Shown one piece after another: positions 23,930 to 36,600 of a stretch of 64,000 nucleotides of DNA (positions are counted from its first letter, which is position 1; each line of letters begins with the position of its first letter). Source of the DNA: Rhizophagus clarus (lineage: Eukaryota > Glomeromycota > Glomeromycetes > Glomerales > Glomeraceae); the NCBI GenBank assembly GCA_015698045.1, contig BLAL01000053.1, forward strand, positions 498,501 to 562,500, written 5' to 3'. Under the pieces are notes generated by a model that ran no database searches, was not told where the DNA came from, and saw only the letters and a program-made list of their open reading frames with translations. Both the position numbers and the translations under genes were made by a program.

Positions 23930-24324
23930 TAGGGGATGGCAACGGTCACGGTTATTAATCGGTCATGACCGGTTATTACCGTGACCGATATCGGTCGGTC
24001 AAAGGCTTCTGACCGACCGTTTAACCGACCGTTTTGACCGACCGTTTGACCGACCGTTTAACCGACCATTTAGCTAACCTTATCCATTTGACATTTCTTT
24101 TAACGAATTTAATCAAGAAAAAAGTCAAATAACGTTTTTTTTTCGCTAACAAAAACACTTTTTAACGTTTTGTCTTGATTAAATTCGTTAAAAAGAAAAA
24201 AGTGGTCGGCTAAACGGTCGGTTACGGTCAGAAAAACGGTCAGCCAAAACGGTCGGTCGGTCAAAGGCCCTTAACCGGTTATGACCGACCGATAACCGAC
24301 CGTGACCGACCGTTGCCATCCCTA
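23930..24324. mobile_element. hAT-like MITE, highly palindromic
   Basis: TIRs taggggatggcaacggt and its partner accgttgccatccc(c)ta bound a 395-bp element. A perfect 8-bp target-site duplication, tataacgc, lies at 23922-23929 and 24325-24332. Subterminal DNA carries many copies of gaccgacc on the left and its inverse on the right, and the centre has a further inverted pair (tttaacgaatttaatcaaga / tcttgattaaattcgttaaa). The whole element could fold into one long hairpin. No coding capacity. Confidence 0.9.
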
Positions 24325-25283
24325 TATAACGCAAATGAAAATTTTTGATTAAAAGAAATTATGTAAAAGATTCAATAATTTAATTAATAAATTAAAGACT
24401 GCGCATTTAGTTGTGATACTATTTGATATACAAAATTAAATATTCTCGCACAAAAGTTCAACGTATAAAAATTAAAAGAAATCTGAACCTTCTTTTAGAA
24501 ATCGCATTGCTGGAATCTAGGAATTGGATTTTGGAACGAACCTTTAGGTAAATATCAAATAAGAAGGACAGAAATAGAAAGTATCATTTATTAATTATTT
24601 ACCATATTTTTTATTTATCTATTTAATTATCTATTTAATTATCTATTTATTTATCAATTTATTTATCAATAGTCAGGAAAGTCCGTGATTATCTGGAAAA
24701 TTTGAATTTTAGTTTTGGCAAGAAAATCCTTAGGTAAATGGAGAAGAGTGTCTTGCGGAGTGAATCGTGATTAATTCAATAATTTCTTTTCCTTTAAGAG
24801 CTACGAAATTTTAAGCGAATAAAAAATTGAAAATTGAAATATATTTAACATTTCGAGAAAAATTAACAATTGTTTTTTATTCTATTATTTCTTTTTTTGC
24901 TTTTAATAGACATCTTGAACCCTTGGATTTTGGATATAGAATAGGTGAATAAGGAAGGAAGAAATGTTTTTATTTTAAGAAAATTTATTAAAAAACGTAA
25001 CTAACTTGGCGTTTTTATTTTGCATTAGACTTGGAATAACTCTTTAAAAAGACAAAAAAAAAATCGGTTTATCTCTCAACAGAATATAATATGGATATTA
25101 TGTGCTATCTTAAAACTTATTTTTACTTAAAAACAAAAAATAAATTATAAATATGTAAATATTCAATAATTAGGAGTTCATGTGAGCGTAATAAATTTAG
25201 TAAGTAAATTGATCTAAAATCTACATCTTCCGATTTGTGTTTCGTAATACAGTATTAAGAGTTTTACATTATGGAACCTAATA

Positions 25284-26830
25284 ATGAATGATAATATCAG
25301 TGATTCTGCTCAAACTGGTGGTACAGCTGGTACAGGAACATGCAAAAAAAAGAAAATAAGGGTTTTAATTGAGGATAAAACGGACATATGGCGTTATTTT
25401 AATAAACTTGATCTATCAAAACCCAAGCACAAAAAAGGTATAAAGACATGCGGACATATAATTAATACAGATGGATCATCTGTTAATTTTGGTATCAGAA
25501 TCTCAACATGGTATTCTCTAGGGTGTCCAAGATGGAACGATCACATTTTTTGTTATTTTTTTGCACTTTTGGTGTGACCACATTTTTCGACAAAATTTCA
25601 CATTTTTCACATTATCCACAGCAAATTAAATCCTATTGGTCAATTATCTCTCACGTGATTCATTTTTTTTTGTTTATTAACTTTATTAATTTTGCCTCGA
25701 ATTAAGTTATTGAGTTTGATGTAAAATTATATTGTTAATTCCAGCCGGAATTACATCAAATCTGGCCAGAATTAAAAATCGCACCAAATCACACTTTTTG
25801 TTTAAATCGCACCACACTTTTTGGGTCATCACACCGTGAAATCCTGGACACCCTAGTATTCTCAGATCTGAAAAAGAGAAAAATAATAATCTTGTTCGAT
25901 CAAAAATTGATGCAGCATTTCAAAAACAGTGGGCAAAAATCCTAAGCGTAAACAAGAGTGTGACGAAGCATTAGCAGAATTCTTAATTGATGACGTGCAA
26001 CCACTTTATACATTAAAGAGTGAAAGCTTTATTAATTAATTAAAACTCTTGATCCTTATTATACTCTTCCAAGTGACAAATATATTTATCAATATCAATA
26101 AACTGAATACTAAATATAATTCTTTTTTTTTTAGTTTTTTTCAAAGAATCACAAGTATTTGTGTACAATTCAAGATGTTAAGACGAGATGGAACTCATCA
26201 TATCTCGCATGGGAACGTCTTCTCAAACTTCACAATTCAACTAATTATTAATTGCAACTATGAGTACAGAATCTGATGAAGATACAAAGAAAGATTTAAA
26301 ACGTCTTAAAGAAGAAAATAATGCTCATTGATGATGAATGGAAGCTCATGCAACAGTTAACCAAATTACTTCAACCTTTTTATGACACAACTAAATTGTT
26401 AAGTGGTGAAAAATATGCAACAGTATCTTTTATATATTATGTTGTAGCTTCTCTTCAAGTTAAAGTAATCCCTAAAGAAATAGAAATGGTAGATTTAACG
26501 AATGACGATAACGCATTGACGATTGACGATATTGAGTTTGAAGATGGCAACGATGATGATGTTGTTATGAATGAATCACAAAACAAAAAGAGAAAAATTA
26601 AAATTAAAGATCCTTTAAAGTGCAAAAGAAAGGTTGAAGAAGTTAAAAGAAATTTATATCATTTATTACTTCATTAATGGGAAAATCCTGCAAAAGAAGG
26701 AATGATATCAGCGCTATTGGATCCACGTGTAAAAAGTCTTAATTTGTTTCAAGTTTAAAAAAAGAAGAAATAGTTTTTTTTTTGCGTGATGAATATCAAT
26801 CTGTTAAGGAATCTTCTTTCATTATTTCTT
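25284..26830 (+). pseudogene. hAT-family transposase (BED-finger type), decayed
   Basis: Pieces in order: an N-terminal BED-like region at 25284-25518 (IRVLIEDKTDIWRYFNKLDL, KTCGH); after the MITE, RSKIDAAFQKQWAK near 25900 and ECDEALAEFLIDDVQPLYTL near 25960-26020; LDPYYTLPSDKY near 26050-26090; TRWNSSYLAWERLL near 26180; and 26321-26677 (DDEWKLMQQLTKLLQPFYDT, LSGEKYATVSFIYYVV, then an acidic stretch and a basic KKRKIKIKD). WENPAKEGMISALLDPRVKS follows the stop near 26676. These are standard hAT segments. Frames change at least four times and stops are frequent, so it cannot be active. The C-terminal dimerisation region was not found. Confidence 0.8.
25519..25855. mobile_element. hAT-like MITE inside the hAT transposase pseudogene
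   Basis: TIRs tagggtgtccaagat and (reverse complement) tagggtgtccaggat, with a perfect 8-bp target-site duplication gtattctc at 25511-25518 and 25856-25863. 337 bp. Subterminal repeats of cacattttt/gtgtgat type are typical of hAT ends. It interrupts the BED-like region. Confidence 0.88.
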
Positions 26831-26839
26831 TAGTAATAC

Positions 26840-28200
26840 TATACGAAATGTAAAATGTAAGTTTAATTGGTAAACTATATTTTTTGATTCTATCTAGCGC
26901 AGCCAAGAACCGATTGTGAATTTAATTAAAAATTTTGCCCAGAACTTTCTGTTATATAGTATATTCATATTTCCCAAAATATTCAGGAAATATAAATATA
27001 TTACCTTATTTTAAAATGATTTATTTCAATAACTGCTTTACATGGATGATGATATTTATGGTCGACAAAGTTTATGCAAAGCACTAACATATCTAATTTA
27101 ATAAGTAATCAGACATAGTATACTTCTTACATAAAAATGTTCTTTTAACCTATTCAGATTTTTAACTCAGCAGACCATATTCATAAGAAATGTATAATAA
27201 AAAAGGAATTTGGATTGTTCACACAAACAATTCTTTTGTATGGAGTTCATCAAAAGCTTTAGAATATTTTCATATAATCGGAATTAATGAATTGTTTTTA
27301 CATCGACAATAATATTTACCAATGATTAATTGCTAAAATTCGTTTAAAAAGTTATTTCATATTTCTTTACAAATAACAAATTATAAGCTAAATTATAGCT
27401 GTTTCTCCTAAACATCACGTAGATTATTTATATCTTTTTGCATCGTACAACTGAGTTACTCTGCCTACAATAACCTATAAACAATATGAGTATCCGCACC
27501 TTTTCAGAATATCAAATAACTTAATTGCAAACAATCGCAATTATGCTACTCTTCAGAAAATTAATATTTTACGTATTATTATGAGAAAACATTTAAACCG
27601 AGCCATTACATAATTTATAAATTGATGGAAATTTAATTTATAATCAAAATTAATACAAAAATAACACAATATAAATAAATATACAATAATAATAAAAATA
27701 AGATATTAATATAAACTATAATGTAAAATTCTAGCTAAGATAATATTCATTAACGCTGGGCTAATTGGCTGAGAAATTGAGATTTTGGCACTGTTATAGT
27801 ATTATTTACTACGTTTTATACTCGTTTCGTGATTATGTTTTTTCATTATTTGATGAGAAATTATAACAAGATGAAATCAAAAACATAATTACAATGAATT
27901 AAAACAAACGATAATTTTGCTTTCATAGTACTTTTGGATAACCAGAACTGATTTTGACATGTTTTCCTATTTTAGATAAAATTAAAAAGTAATTATAAAT
28001 AGCCGGAGCCAATCAAAGAAAACACAAGCTCCATTTAGTCAAATAATATTTACCGCTATTGTCACCGTCATGATTTTTAACATTTGATTCTACAATATTT
28101 CATTTCTTTGAAGTAGTTACTGTTAAAGATCTACTGTACTTCTATAAATTACATTTGGATACCAAGCGTGCAAGATTAGCTAAACAATGTAATTCAAAAC
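26840..28200. other. Intergenic, AT-rich
   Basis: No coding-like frame, no hairpin and no repeat found. It separates the hAT relic from the minus-strand kinase pseudogene. Confidence 0.5.
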
Positions 28201-28209
28201 TAATAAAAA

Positions 28210-29212
28210 TTATTTTAAATACCTTTCAACATCTATACCAAGGTAATGAACTATTGAATCATAACTATACCCTAAAAAAAAATAATATATTTGTTAAGAA
28301 TTGCATACTAATTTAAATTACAACAGTTAGTAGTGAAATTTTCTAATACGATACTTACCTAAAGATGAATTAATAGACGAACATTTAGAAATGAAAAAGC
28401 TTAGTGGTCTACTTATATAAATAGCTTTTGGATAAGGGTTTTTAACAAACTCAGGCCCAAGCTTCTCTGATTTTAATATTTCTTTTCTTTTTAATTCCGC
28501 TTTAACAAATATATCGTTATTTTTATTTCTGAAAGACCAACTTCCAAATGTGTTACGAATTGTTTTCACTGAAGGCCTTCTTTTAGGATCAGGATCCCAA
28601 CAACTTTTCATTAAATCTGCATAGCATTCTGGTGTATCTTCTGTAATTTCAGGTCGGTCTCCATCAAGAATTTTAAAAATCAGATTAATATCATGTTCAA
28701 CATTAGCAAAAGGTTTACAGCCAGTTGTAAGTTCCCACATAATCATGCCCATACTATAAATATTAGAATCTTTAGAAAATGAAGATCCTTTGAATATTTC
28801 TGGTGCAATATAAGGTATCACCCCATATATTTCATCATTTGACGTATTATTTGCGGGTTGTGATAATCCTAGGTCTGCAATTAACCATTGGTGTCTTTTT
28901 TAAAATCTTTCTGAGTTATTATTGTGAAGTAAATCATATAATATGTTTCCGCTATGAAAATCTCGATGTATGTATTTTGCTTTATGAATAGTTTCTAGTC
29001 TACAAATAAAAAATAATTGGTAAATTAAAATTATATTCTGTTATAAAATATTTATAATAAATACACAATATAATACCCTTCCGAAATTTGCCATAAGATA
29101 ATTAATTTGTCTTTATTCCACGTAATAATTTATGTAGATCTCCTCCTGATGCATATTGCATAACTAACATATAATCATTTAATTTAGGATCTTTTGTAAT
29201 TCCATGAGTTCT
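28210..29212 (-). pseudogene. Protein kinase pseudogene, C-lobe part
   Basis: C-terminal half of the kinase whose N-terminal exons lie at 31050-33603. In coding order: HGITKDPKLNDYMLVMQYAS, then GGDLHKLL; a frameshift near 29120 (TWNKDKLIILWQISEG follows in another frame); intron 29000-29076; KYIHRDFHSGNIL with the catalytic Asp intact; an in-frame TAA at 28900-28902; ADLGLSQ with the DLG Asp intact; YIAPEIF; and the C-lobe with CWDPDPKRRPSV. A last intron (28272-28358, donor gtaagt) leads to a final 62-nt exon ending in TAA at 28210-28212. Active-site residues are canonical, so this was a real kinase before the stop, frameshift and retroposon insertion. Confidence 0.8.
29198..29212. repeat. 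Left target-site duplication of the retroposon
   Basis: aattccatgagttct, identical to 31050-31064; it is part of the kinase exon. Confidence 0.9.
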
Positions 29213-31049
29213 GATCAGGAAAAACTCTCTCTGCCGATCATTTTGGCCAAAATTTTTGAAGGAAAAAAAAGCCACTTTAATATACATTTTCTATCAAAAA
29301 TATATATAAAAACATTATTAAAATGTCTGTCATAGAGAGTACTATCTTAAAAGAAATAGTAGATACACTCGGTAATCTAGGGAATATTGGTACTTTATCT
29401 CCAGACGAACAACAACAAAGAGTAAATGACATAATGGGGATAAGTCCAGCTACCCAACGAGTAAATATTCACAAACTGGCCGTCTATACAAACCTTACAT
29501 ATAGTAATATCATGTTGATACTGCGAATAGGACTGAAAGTTGCTCATACGAGAACAAAAAATCTCCTAGAGGAAGTAGACTATCTACGACTCAAGCTGGA
29601 CCTTTCGTCTTCTCCAGCGAAACTGCAGCAGCAACAACCGATACCATTGGACACGCCGAAAGTGGAAAAAATGGAAATCATTGAGGACTAACCACAATCA
29701 TCACAGAGCACGCCATTACAAAGATAACGCCGAATCCCAAAAAAAGAAAAAAGGTAAAAAGTCCAGAAAGCAAAAGAAGCAACCGGAGGACAACAATAAT
29801 ACCAAATTGGGAAAGATGGCTGAAAATTAGGGGAAATCAAGTAAGAAAGGAAAAAAGATTACCTGGGCCGCAGCTGAAAAAATAATTACTGGATATCAAG
29901 TGACTAATGATAAACTAGGTAACATCTGTCATTTGACAGTATATGATGTACCCGTAGAATGGACCCATGAACAAATATTGGCAGCACTAGCTTCATGGGG
30001 AAATACCATAAAGTTCTCGACAAAAAAACAAAGGAAATTCCAGACCATATGGGTCAAGATACTCCTTAATGACAAGACTAGAATCCATACACACTCAACA
30101 CAACACCCATCTGATGGTTCCCAGGAGACTGGTCACTAAAAGAGCATAAAAATCGTGAAAGATTTTGTCTAGTATGGAGGAATTGCCCGGAAGCCCAACA
30201 TACTCAACGCCTGGTTAACCAACACATGCAATCGGAATTTTTAGCTAAATACTCAATCAAAGCTTATAAAGCTATAGAATCGCCAAAAGGGGAGAGACAG
30301 TTGATTGTGTTCTTCGAAAGGCTTACAGATATGCTGTTTGCACTAAGGACTTCTTTCGACATAAATAACGTAACATACAACTGGTCCCGTGGAGACCCCA
30401 TTAGGCAACAAAAAGGTACGCCGTCCTGATCACATTATGCAAATGACTCACATAATGTCAGGCCGTCATCACCGACTTTTTTGTCAAAAAAAATGAGCAC
30501 TCGCAACAATTGGAACCCAGACAAAAAATCAAATAAGCATAAACATCAGAAGTCCACGGGTTCTGCTGACATACTTAATACTTTAGTGGAAGTTTTAAAG
30601 AAGTTGGCATCCAACTAACCGGCTATTAAAGGCGATCTAAACGAATTTTCAAGAAATTCCAGAATTCTGCAACAAGACGACCTACACGTACAAAAGGAAG
30701 AAGGCTTTTATTATCCATCTTACAGAACATTGCTCTTGTTCATAGTGAAGACTGGAAGATCAAGAATTGGAATTTAAATTAGTTCTTTAATAGTTTAGTA
30801 CTCCCTCCATATTTTTACTAATTGTTTTTTTTGTAGGGCGTAATTAGTTTATTTTTCTTTCTTTCTTTTTTTATAAAATTTAGCGTAATCCAAAAAAATT
30901 GAGATAATAGCAAAAAACAAAAAAAATTAATGGGTAGTTTAGCCAATTATATTGACCTGGTCTATAGGTGTTTTATTATATGTCACAGTTGCTTTCGAGT
31001 ACGTACATGCCTTTAAATAAAATGCAGTATTGGCTTTTAAAAAAAAAAA
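29213..31049 (+). mobile_element. Poly(A)-tailed retroposon carrying only a LINE ORF1-like gene
   Basis: About 1.84 kb flanked by a perfect 15-bp duplication and ending in a 12-A tail preceded by AATAAA near 31017, so it was made by target-primed reverse transcription. It carries an ORF1-like coding region (separate entry). No reverse transcriptase or endonuclease sequence is present. It is either an ORF1-only non-autonomous LINE derivative or a retrocopy of an ORF1 transcript. The region 30430-31000 has a short Ser/Lys-rich coding tail and then 3' UTR-like DNA. It is antisense to the kinase it interrupts. Confidence 0.85.
29323..30620 (+). pseudogene. LINE ORF1-like nucleic-acid-binding protein, decayed
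   Basis: The first frame (29323-29691, ATG, 122 residues) begins MSVIESTILKEIVDTL and ends in TAA. Coding sense resumes with a basic block (KKKKGKKSRKQKKQ near 29740), then WAAAEKIITGYQVTN and an RRM-like region LTVYDVPVEWTHEQILAALA (29900-30139). Another frame follows with WFPGDWSLKEHKNRERFCLV and IKAYKAIESPKGERQLIVFF (to 30429) and ends with LVEVLKKLASN near 30615. The order basic region, RRM-like domain, WFPG block is what I recall of Rhizophagus LINE ORF1 proteins. It has at least two stops and a frameshift, so it is inactive. Its product would bind element RNA. Confidence 0.65.
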
Positions 31050-31064
31050 AATTCCATGAGTTCT
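31050..31064. repeat. Right target-site duplication of the retroposon
   Basis: aattccatgagttct; removing 29213-31064 restores the continuous kinase exon. Confidence 0.9.
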
Positions 31065-32345
31065 AATAATATGATGTTTAATTTCATAATAATTTTGATT
31101 CGATTTTAACTAAAAAATTTTTATAGTAAAGAATAAAATTAAATTATTTTGTAATGCAGTAATAAAATATTTACGAATATTGGGTAATTTTTACCTCGTT
31201 TAAAAAATATTTGCTGGTATCTTTAGAATTTTCGATTTTTTTCAAACAACACTCTCATGAGCCCAATTTGCATGATATATGATGCCAAATCCTCCTTTTG
31301 CTATTTCCTTTATTTTTGAAAATTGAGAATATGGTATCCATTTAATCGAATTTTCTGATTGGTTATCTTTATGGTTTTGGCAAATTGAATGAATAGTTGA
31401 ATTTATTTCTAATGGATGAAAATATTTGTCATTATTTTTTATTTTGTCAGAGAAGTCATCAATTTTTAAATTATTGTAGATTTCAGGCTTTAAATTGAGT
31501 ATAAAATCATCTAATTCACTATTTCCGCTTAAAATAATTGTAATATCAAAGATAATAGATGATAACCTTTTACATTTTTTACATTGAGATTGAGTTGTTA
31601 ATCCAAAAATAATATTTGTTGTTAAACAATATCTACATCCGATATAAAATATAAGACAACCCTCACAATATTTTTGACAATCTGATGTAAATATTAAGGA
31701 TTTGTTACAAGTAACGCAAGAAGATATATTATGCCACCATGGTAGATAAATAACTGGAATAAGCTTTTTAGTTAAGATTGATTCTGTATATTCAGTATAA
31801 GTCAAATAACAATCTAATGGTAATTTTAATTGCACCATTTTAAGCATATTTTTCTCTTGGCATATTGAATTTTCACATAATTCACAATAATTTTCACTTT
31901 CAATCGACCTTCTATCTGTGTTACTTTCGAATATTTGTTTAAAACATAATACTTTCAAACAATTTCTACAACATTCTTGAACAACTTGTGATACTTTTGT
32001 CATATCTTCATGCTTAATAACACATTCTAAGTTCGTCGAATAATATACATCCAAGTACATATTATTATCTGTTATATTATTAAGGTAACATGATAAACAA
32101 TTTTTGCAATATTTTTGCCCAGTAAAAAAAAGTGTATAAATGTATTCTTCTTCACAATAAATGCATTTATCATCATTCTCATTAAAAGAAATAAACTTAA
32201 TTGCTATAGGACTAGATTTTAATCTTGGAGTTGGATCAAAATTCACGGGTTTTGAGAGGCCCATTTCATTATATTGTAAGCGATTAGAAAATTCAACATA
32301 TTCGTAGTTTTTTTCACATGACATGAGCCAGTTATGTAAATCTTC
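31065..32345 (-). pseudogene. Kinase pseudogene, N-terminal Cys-rich domain and N-lobe (repeat 1)
   Basis: The long open frame 31242-32363 includes this part. The N-terminal domain has repeated zinc-binding-like pairs: CIYCEEEY, YCKNCLSCY, CCRNC, CELCENSIC, CVTCNKS, CEGCLIFYIGCRYC and CKKCKR. It continues into the kinase N-lobe with KEIAKGGFGIIYHANW, a canonical glycine loop, and VVLKK. A one-base deletion near 31242 breaks the frame before KKIENSKDTSKYFLNE; an intron follows (about 31116-31194). The Cys-rich domain is typical of the Rhizophagus kinase expansion. At its 5' end it is fused in frame to the end of repeat 2 (LHNWL|MSCEKNY), which marks the duplication junction. Confidence 0.75.
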
Positions 32346-33603
32346 TGATGCACATGATTGCATAACTAACGTATAATCACCTAATTCAGGATCTTTTGTG
32401 ATGCCATGAGTTTTAACAATATGGTCTTTAATTATGTGATAGTTTTGATTTGATTTTAACTACAAAATTTGAATAATGAAGACTAAAATTAGTAATTTTA
32501 TGAAAATAATGTAAATATTTACAAAAATTAAATAATTGCTACCTCATTTAAAACATAATTGCTGGTATCTTTAGAATTTTTGAATTTTTTTAAAATAATA
32601 CTTCTTTGATCTCAATTTGCATTATATATGTTGCAAAGTCTTCCTTTTGCTATTTCTTTTGTAATTGTAAATTGAGAATATGCTATCCATTTTATTAAAT
32701 TCTCTGATTTATCCTTTGATTGAGTATTGTTACAGTTTTGGCAAATAAAATGAATGGTTAAATTTATTTCTGATGGAAGAAAATATTTGTCATTATTTTT
32801 TATTTTGCCAGAAAAGCTACCTTCTGTTAAATTATGATTGTAAATCTCAGGACCCAAATTGAGTATAAAATCATCTAATTCACTATTTCCACTCAAAATA
32901 CTTGTGATATCAAAGATAATAGATGATACTCTTTTGCATTTTTTACACTGTGATTGGGCCGTTAACCCAAAAATAATATTTGTTGTTAAACAATATCTAC
33001 ATCCGATATAAAATATAAGACAATTTTCACAAAATTTTTGACAATCTGATGTAAATATTAAGGATTTGCTACAAGCAACACAAGATGATATGTTATGCCA
33101 CCATGGTAGATAAATAACTGGAATAAGCTTTTTAGTTAAGATTGATTCTGTATATCCAGTATAAATTAAATAACAATCTCACATAGTTTGCAATATTTTT
33201 CACTTTCGATCAAATTAGTGTATAAATTTCCATGTAATTTGTCACTAATGATAAAATATTCAAATATTTGTTTAAAAAATAATATTTCCAAGCAATTTTT
33301 ACAGCATTCTTGAATAATTTGTGGTTCTTTTGTTATAATTTTATGATTACTGCAACTTATGTTCATTTTATAATACACGTCCAAGTACATATTTTTATCT
33401 GTTATATTACTAATATAACATGATAAACAATTTTTGCAATATTTTTGCCTTTCACCAAAAAGCGTACCAATATATTCTTCCTTACAATATATGCATTTAT
33501 TATCATTCTCATTAAAAGAAATAAAATTAATTGGTATAGGACTAGATTTTAATTTTGGAGTTGGGTCAAAAGAATTTTCATCATTTATCTTTACTAATTC
33601 CAT
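32346..33603 (-). pseudogene. Kinase pseudogene, duplicated N-terminal half (repeat 2)
   Basis: Paralogous to 31065-32345 along its whole length: the same FDPTPKLKSSPI start, the same Cys pairs (CIYCKEEY, CKNCLSCY, CCKNC, CRYCLTTN), and the same N-lobe exon ending HGITKDPELGDYTLVMQS. Damage: a deletion near 33178 removes about 19 residues after YCKLCE and shifts the frame. The glycine loop has become KGRLCNIYNA and the Trp after it is TGA (near 32610). The intron 32460-32542 keeps its splice sites. There is no C-lobe of its own: it runs straight into repeat 1. Upstream, KNYKYIEFS near 33650 shows homology extends a little beyond the ATG. Confidence 0.75.
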
Positions 33604-33679
33604 TTATGCTATATCAAATATTGATAAAAAAATTAAGAAAATTCAATATATTTATAATTTTTAGCCGACGATACGTTAT

Positions 33680-36600
33680 GATAAAGATAGAACATTCTGT
33701 CGATCAATTTGAAAAAAGTTCTCTACATGGAATTCTAATAGGTATTTCTTAATGGCTTATATTCGAATTCTAGAAAAAAATAGAACTTATCTAAATAGTA
33801 ACTGTTTAACGTATTTTTAATAAATATTTGCTTATTTATTGTTTGCACAAATTGGAATTATTCTAAAATGAAATTATGCAGGTTGTGTAATTTGCTCCGG
33901 CTAATTCTTTGCCTATATTAGATGATCGACGGTTTTCAGATTAGATGATTTAAAGGGGGTAAGGGTGCACAAATTTTATAGAATGTGATTATCAATTTCT
34001 AATTAAAGTGGAACATCAAAAAAATACCTAAACTGGAGAAGAAAAATAATTGGAAGAGGAGATTGACGAAAATTATTAGAATTTAAAGAATATATAAAGT
34101 AATTTTATTCCTTTCATTAAATTTTCAGAAATTACTTCTGAAGATTTTTATCATGAAGTTTGACCTTATAAGGCTATTATCCAAAATAATATTTATGAAG
34201 TTATGGGGCACTAATTAATTGAATATCCTAGATTAATTGGATTAGGGACGGTATCAGTTCTGCTCAGTTCGTTTAGACAGCAAACCGAACCAACCGCGGA
34301 ATAAAATGTCCAAACTTGTATCAATTCGGTTTCAAATTGCGGCTAAACCAGTTCAAAAAAAACACGTTAATTTATTCATACTAAAGAATTTATCAAGATA
34401 ATCATGACAATAAATCGTTTAGTAATAAATGTGAAGAATGTAAAGATTAAGTAGAGAAAACCACGTCATTACCATTAACTGTATAGCAAAATAATAATTA
34501 ATTATAAAACTTTTATATATTTAAATTATTGCGAACATTGATATAATTAAATGAAAATTATAATTAGCAAAATTACTAAACGATATTAAATATATTTAAT
34601 ACATTTTTAGTAAACTCCAGTAAATATTAACGTATAACTTTCATCCACTTCTTCTAAATCACGTAAGTCTTCCTTTGTTACTTTACGTCCGGGGAAGTAG
34701 TTTTTGCATTGTGCAAGCATAAGTTTTCAGCATGATTTGTTTGCACAGAATTTCAGTACTATATTTCCTTTTTTTTTATTTCTTTCTTTTATTGTTAAAA
34801 TAAAACTAAATAAACAATTTTTCTTTATTCTATTTCACATCAGTATTTAAAATATTAATAAATTGTTTATTGAAACATCATACTGATAACAGATAATTTA
34901 TTTTAGTCATATACATTACTGATAATAAGGGACAGGTTAAGAAATAATTTTCGAGTTGAGATGAGGTAGTGTTGAATATACATCAGTATTTTTTTTTTTT
35001 TTTTTTTTTGTTATTTCATGCAAAATATTTTATGTTATATTGGTTTACTTTAACAGTTTAAGTTGTGGACTCTTCAAACGATCTAAAGCAGAGGTTTATT
35101 TTAAAGATAAATAAATGATATAAAGTTATGCTCAAAAAATTTTTTTTTTTTTTAGTTGTCAAACATATGCACAGTATATAATTTTTTTTTAATATATTGT
35201 ATTAATAATAACTTACATTTTCCATGCTCAATAGCCGGTAATTACTATAAAATTTTTTTTTAATTCTTCGCAAAGCGTAAGCATAAGTCCGCGTGGTAAC
35301 CGCTTCCATTAATGAAATTGGAATTCGAGTTCCAAAATCTGTCATAAAGATTATACTGACTCATTAATAATATAATATCATTTAAAGTTTCGTCTATACT
35401 AGAAGATTTAACCGGAAAACAGGTTTTTTTTAATTATTAAATTATTCTTTCGAATAATTCTCAAATCTTGATGTGCTGATATTCAATATACCGACATAAA
35501 GTATATTAAAACTCGCTCTTTGTGATAAAATTTTACTTTCAATTATTCTATATTCCCAGATTTAATATGAATCCTGACATTTTGTTATATTGGAGTTTTC
35601 ATTTATTGTTTTACAAAATAATCAAATGATAACTTCATTCACCATTCATACATATAAATTATAAATTTTATAAAAAAAAATTATGAAAATGTAGTTAAAA
35701 AACTTCATCATACAATAATTTTTATTAATAACTTAATTATTCTGGACCTTTGGACTTAAAGTGGGACTTAATAAGGATTATGTATACCTAGCAGAGAATT
35801 AACCAGTCATAAGTAAGTATTCACGTGGTCGGATCAAAGGATATGATTTGTTCATTTTTATTACGTAAATCCACAACTAAAGTTTGGCAATGATGACGTA
35901 ATTGTGGCATTTCAGGATCAAATTTTTTTACCGAAAATGTACAAGTACGTGCAAACAATAATGATTTTTTCTTTCTTTCGTACGTAAAATTAGAATTTTT
36001 TTTTCGCTCATTCCGAAACGTAACATTATGTTTTATATTCAAGCAATAAATTTTTAACATTCCGATCCTAAAAACGCTATACCAAATAAACATAACATTC
36101 ATTTCCGTTACTATAACTGTAAATGACTCGCTCGCTCACTTTAGCAGACGAAATTAAAAAATTTATTATGAATAAACTTTTGAATTTTATGTCCAGTAAC
36201 TTATACAAGATGATTATGATTAACAACGAGATGATCATTAAAAGGTTGAAACTGCGATAGTTTGATAGTTTTGCGAGCTTTGCCAAGGAGTTCAGCGAAG
36301 AAAAAATAAAATCGATTTAATTTGAAAAGGATGTTATATAATATGGCCTTGACTTCACGGAATTTAAGAAGAGACTGTGTAATAATATACATTTGTAGTA
36401 AGTTACTTCATTCGACTATATTCGAAACATGAAATTGTGAAGAAAATAGATCACGCTACCAAAGTATAAGATTCCCATTATTTTTGTGCTGATACCTGGT
36501 CTTCCAATTTTCATACTCTCATGGGTTTTACAAATATAAAAAGATCGATAATAACGCTTTACTACTCTTAATTTACTAAAAAGATTATGTAAGAGCGTGT

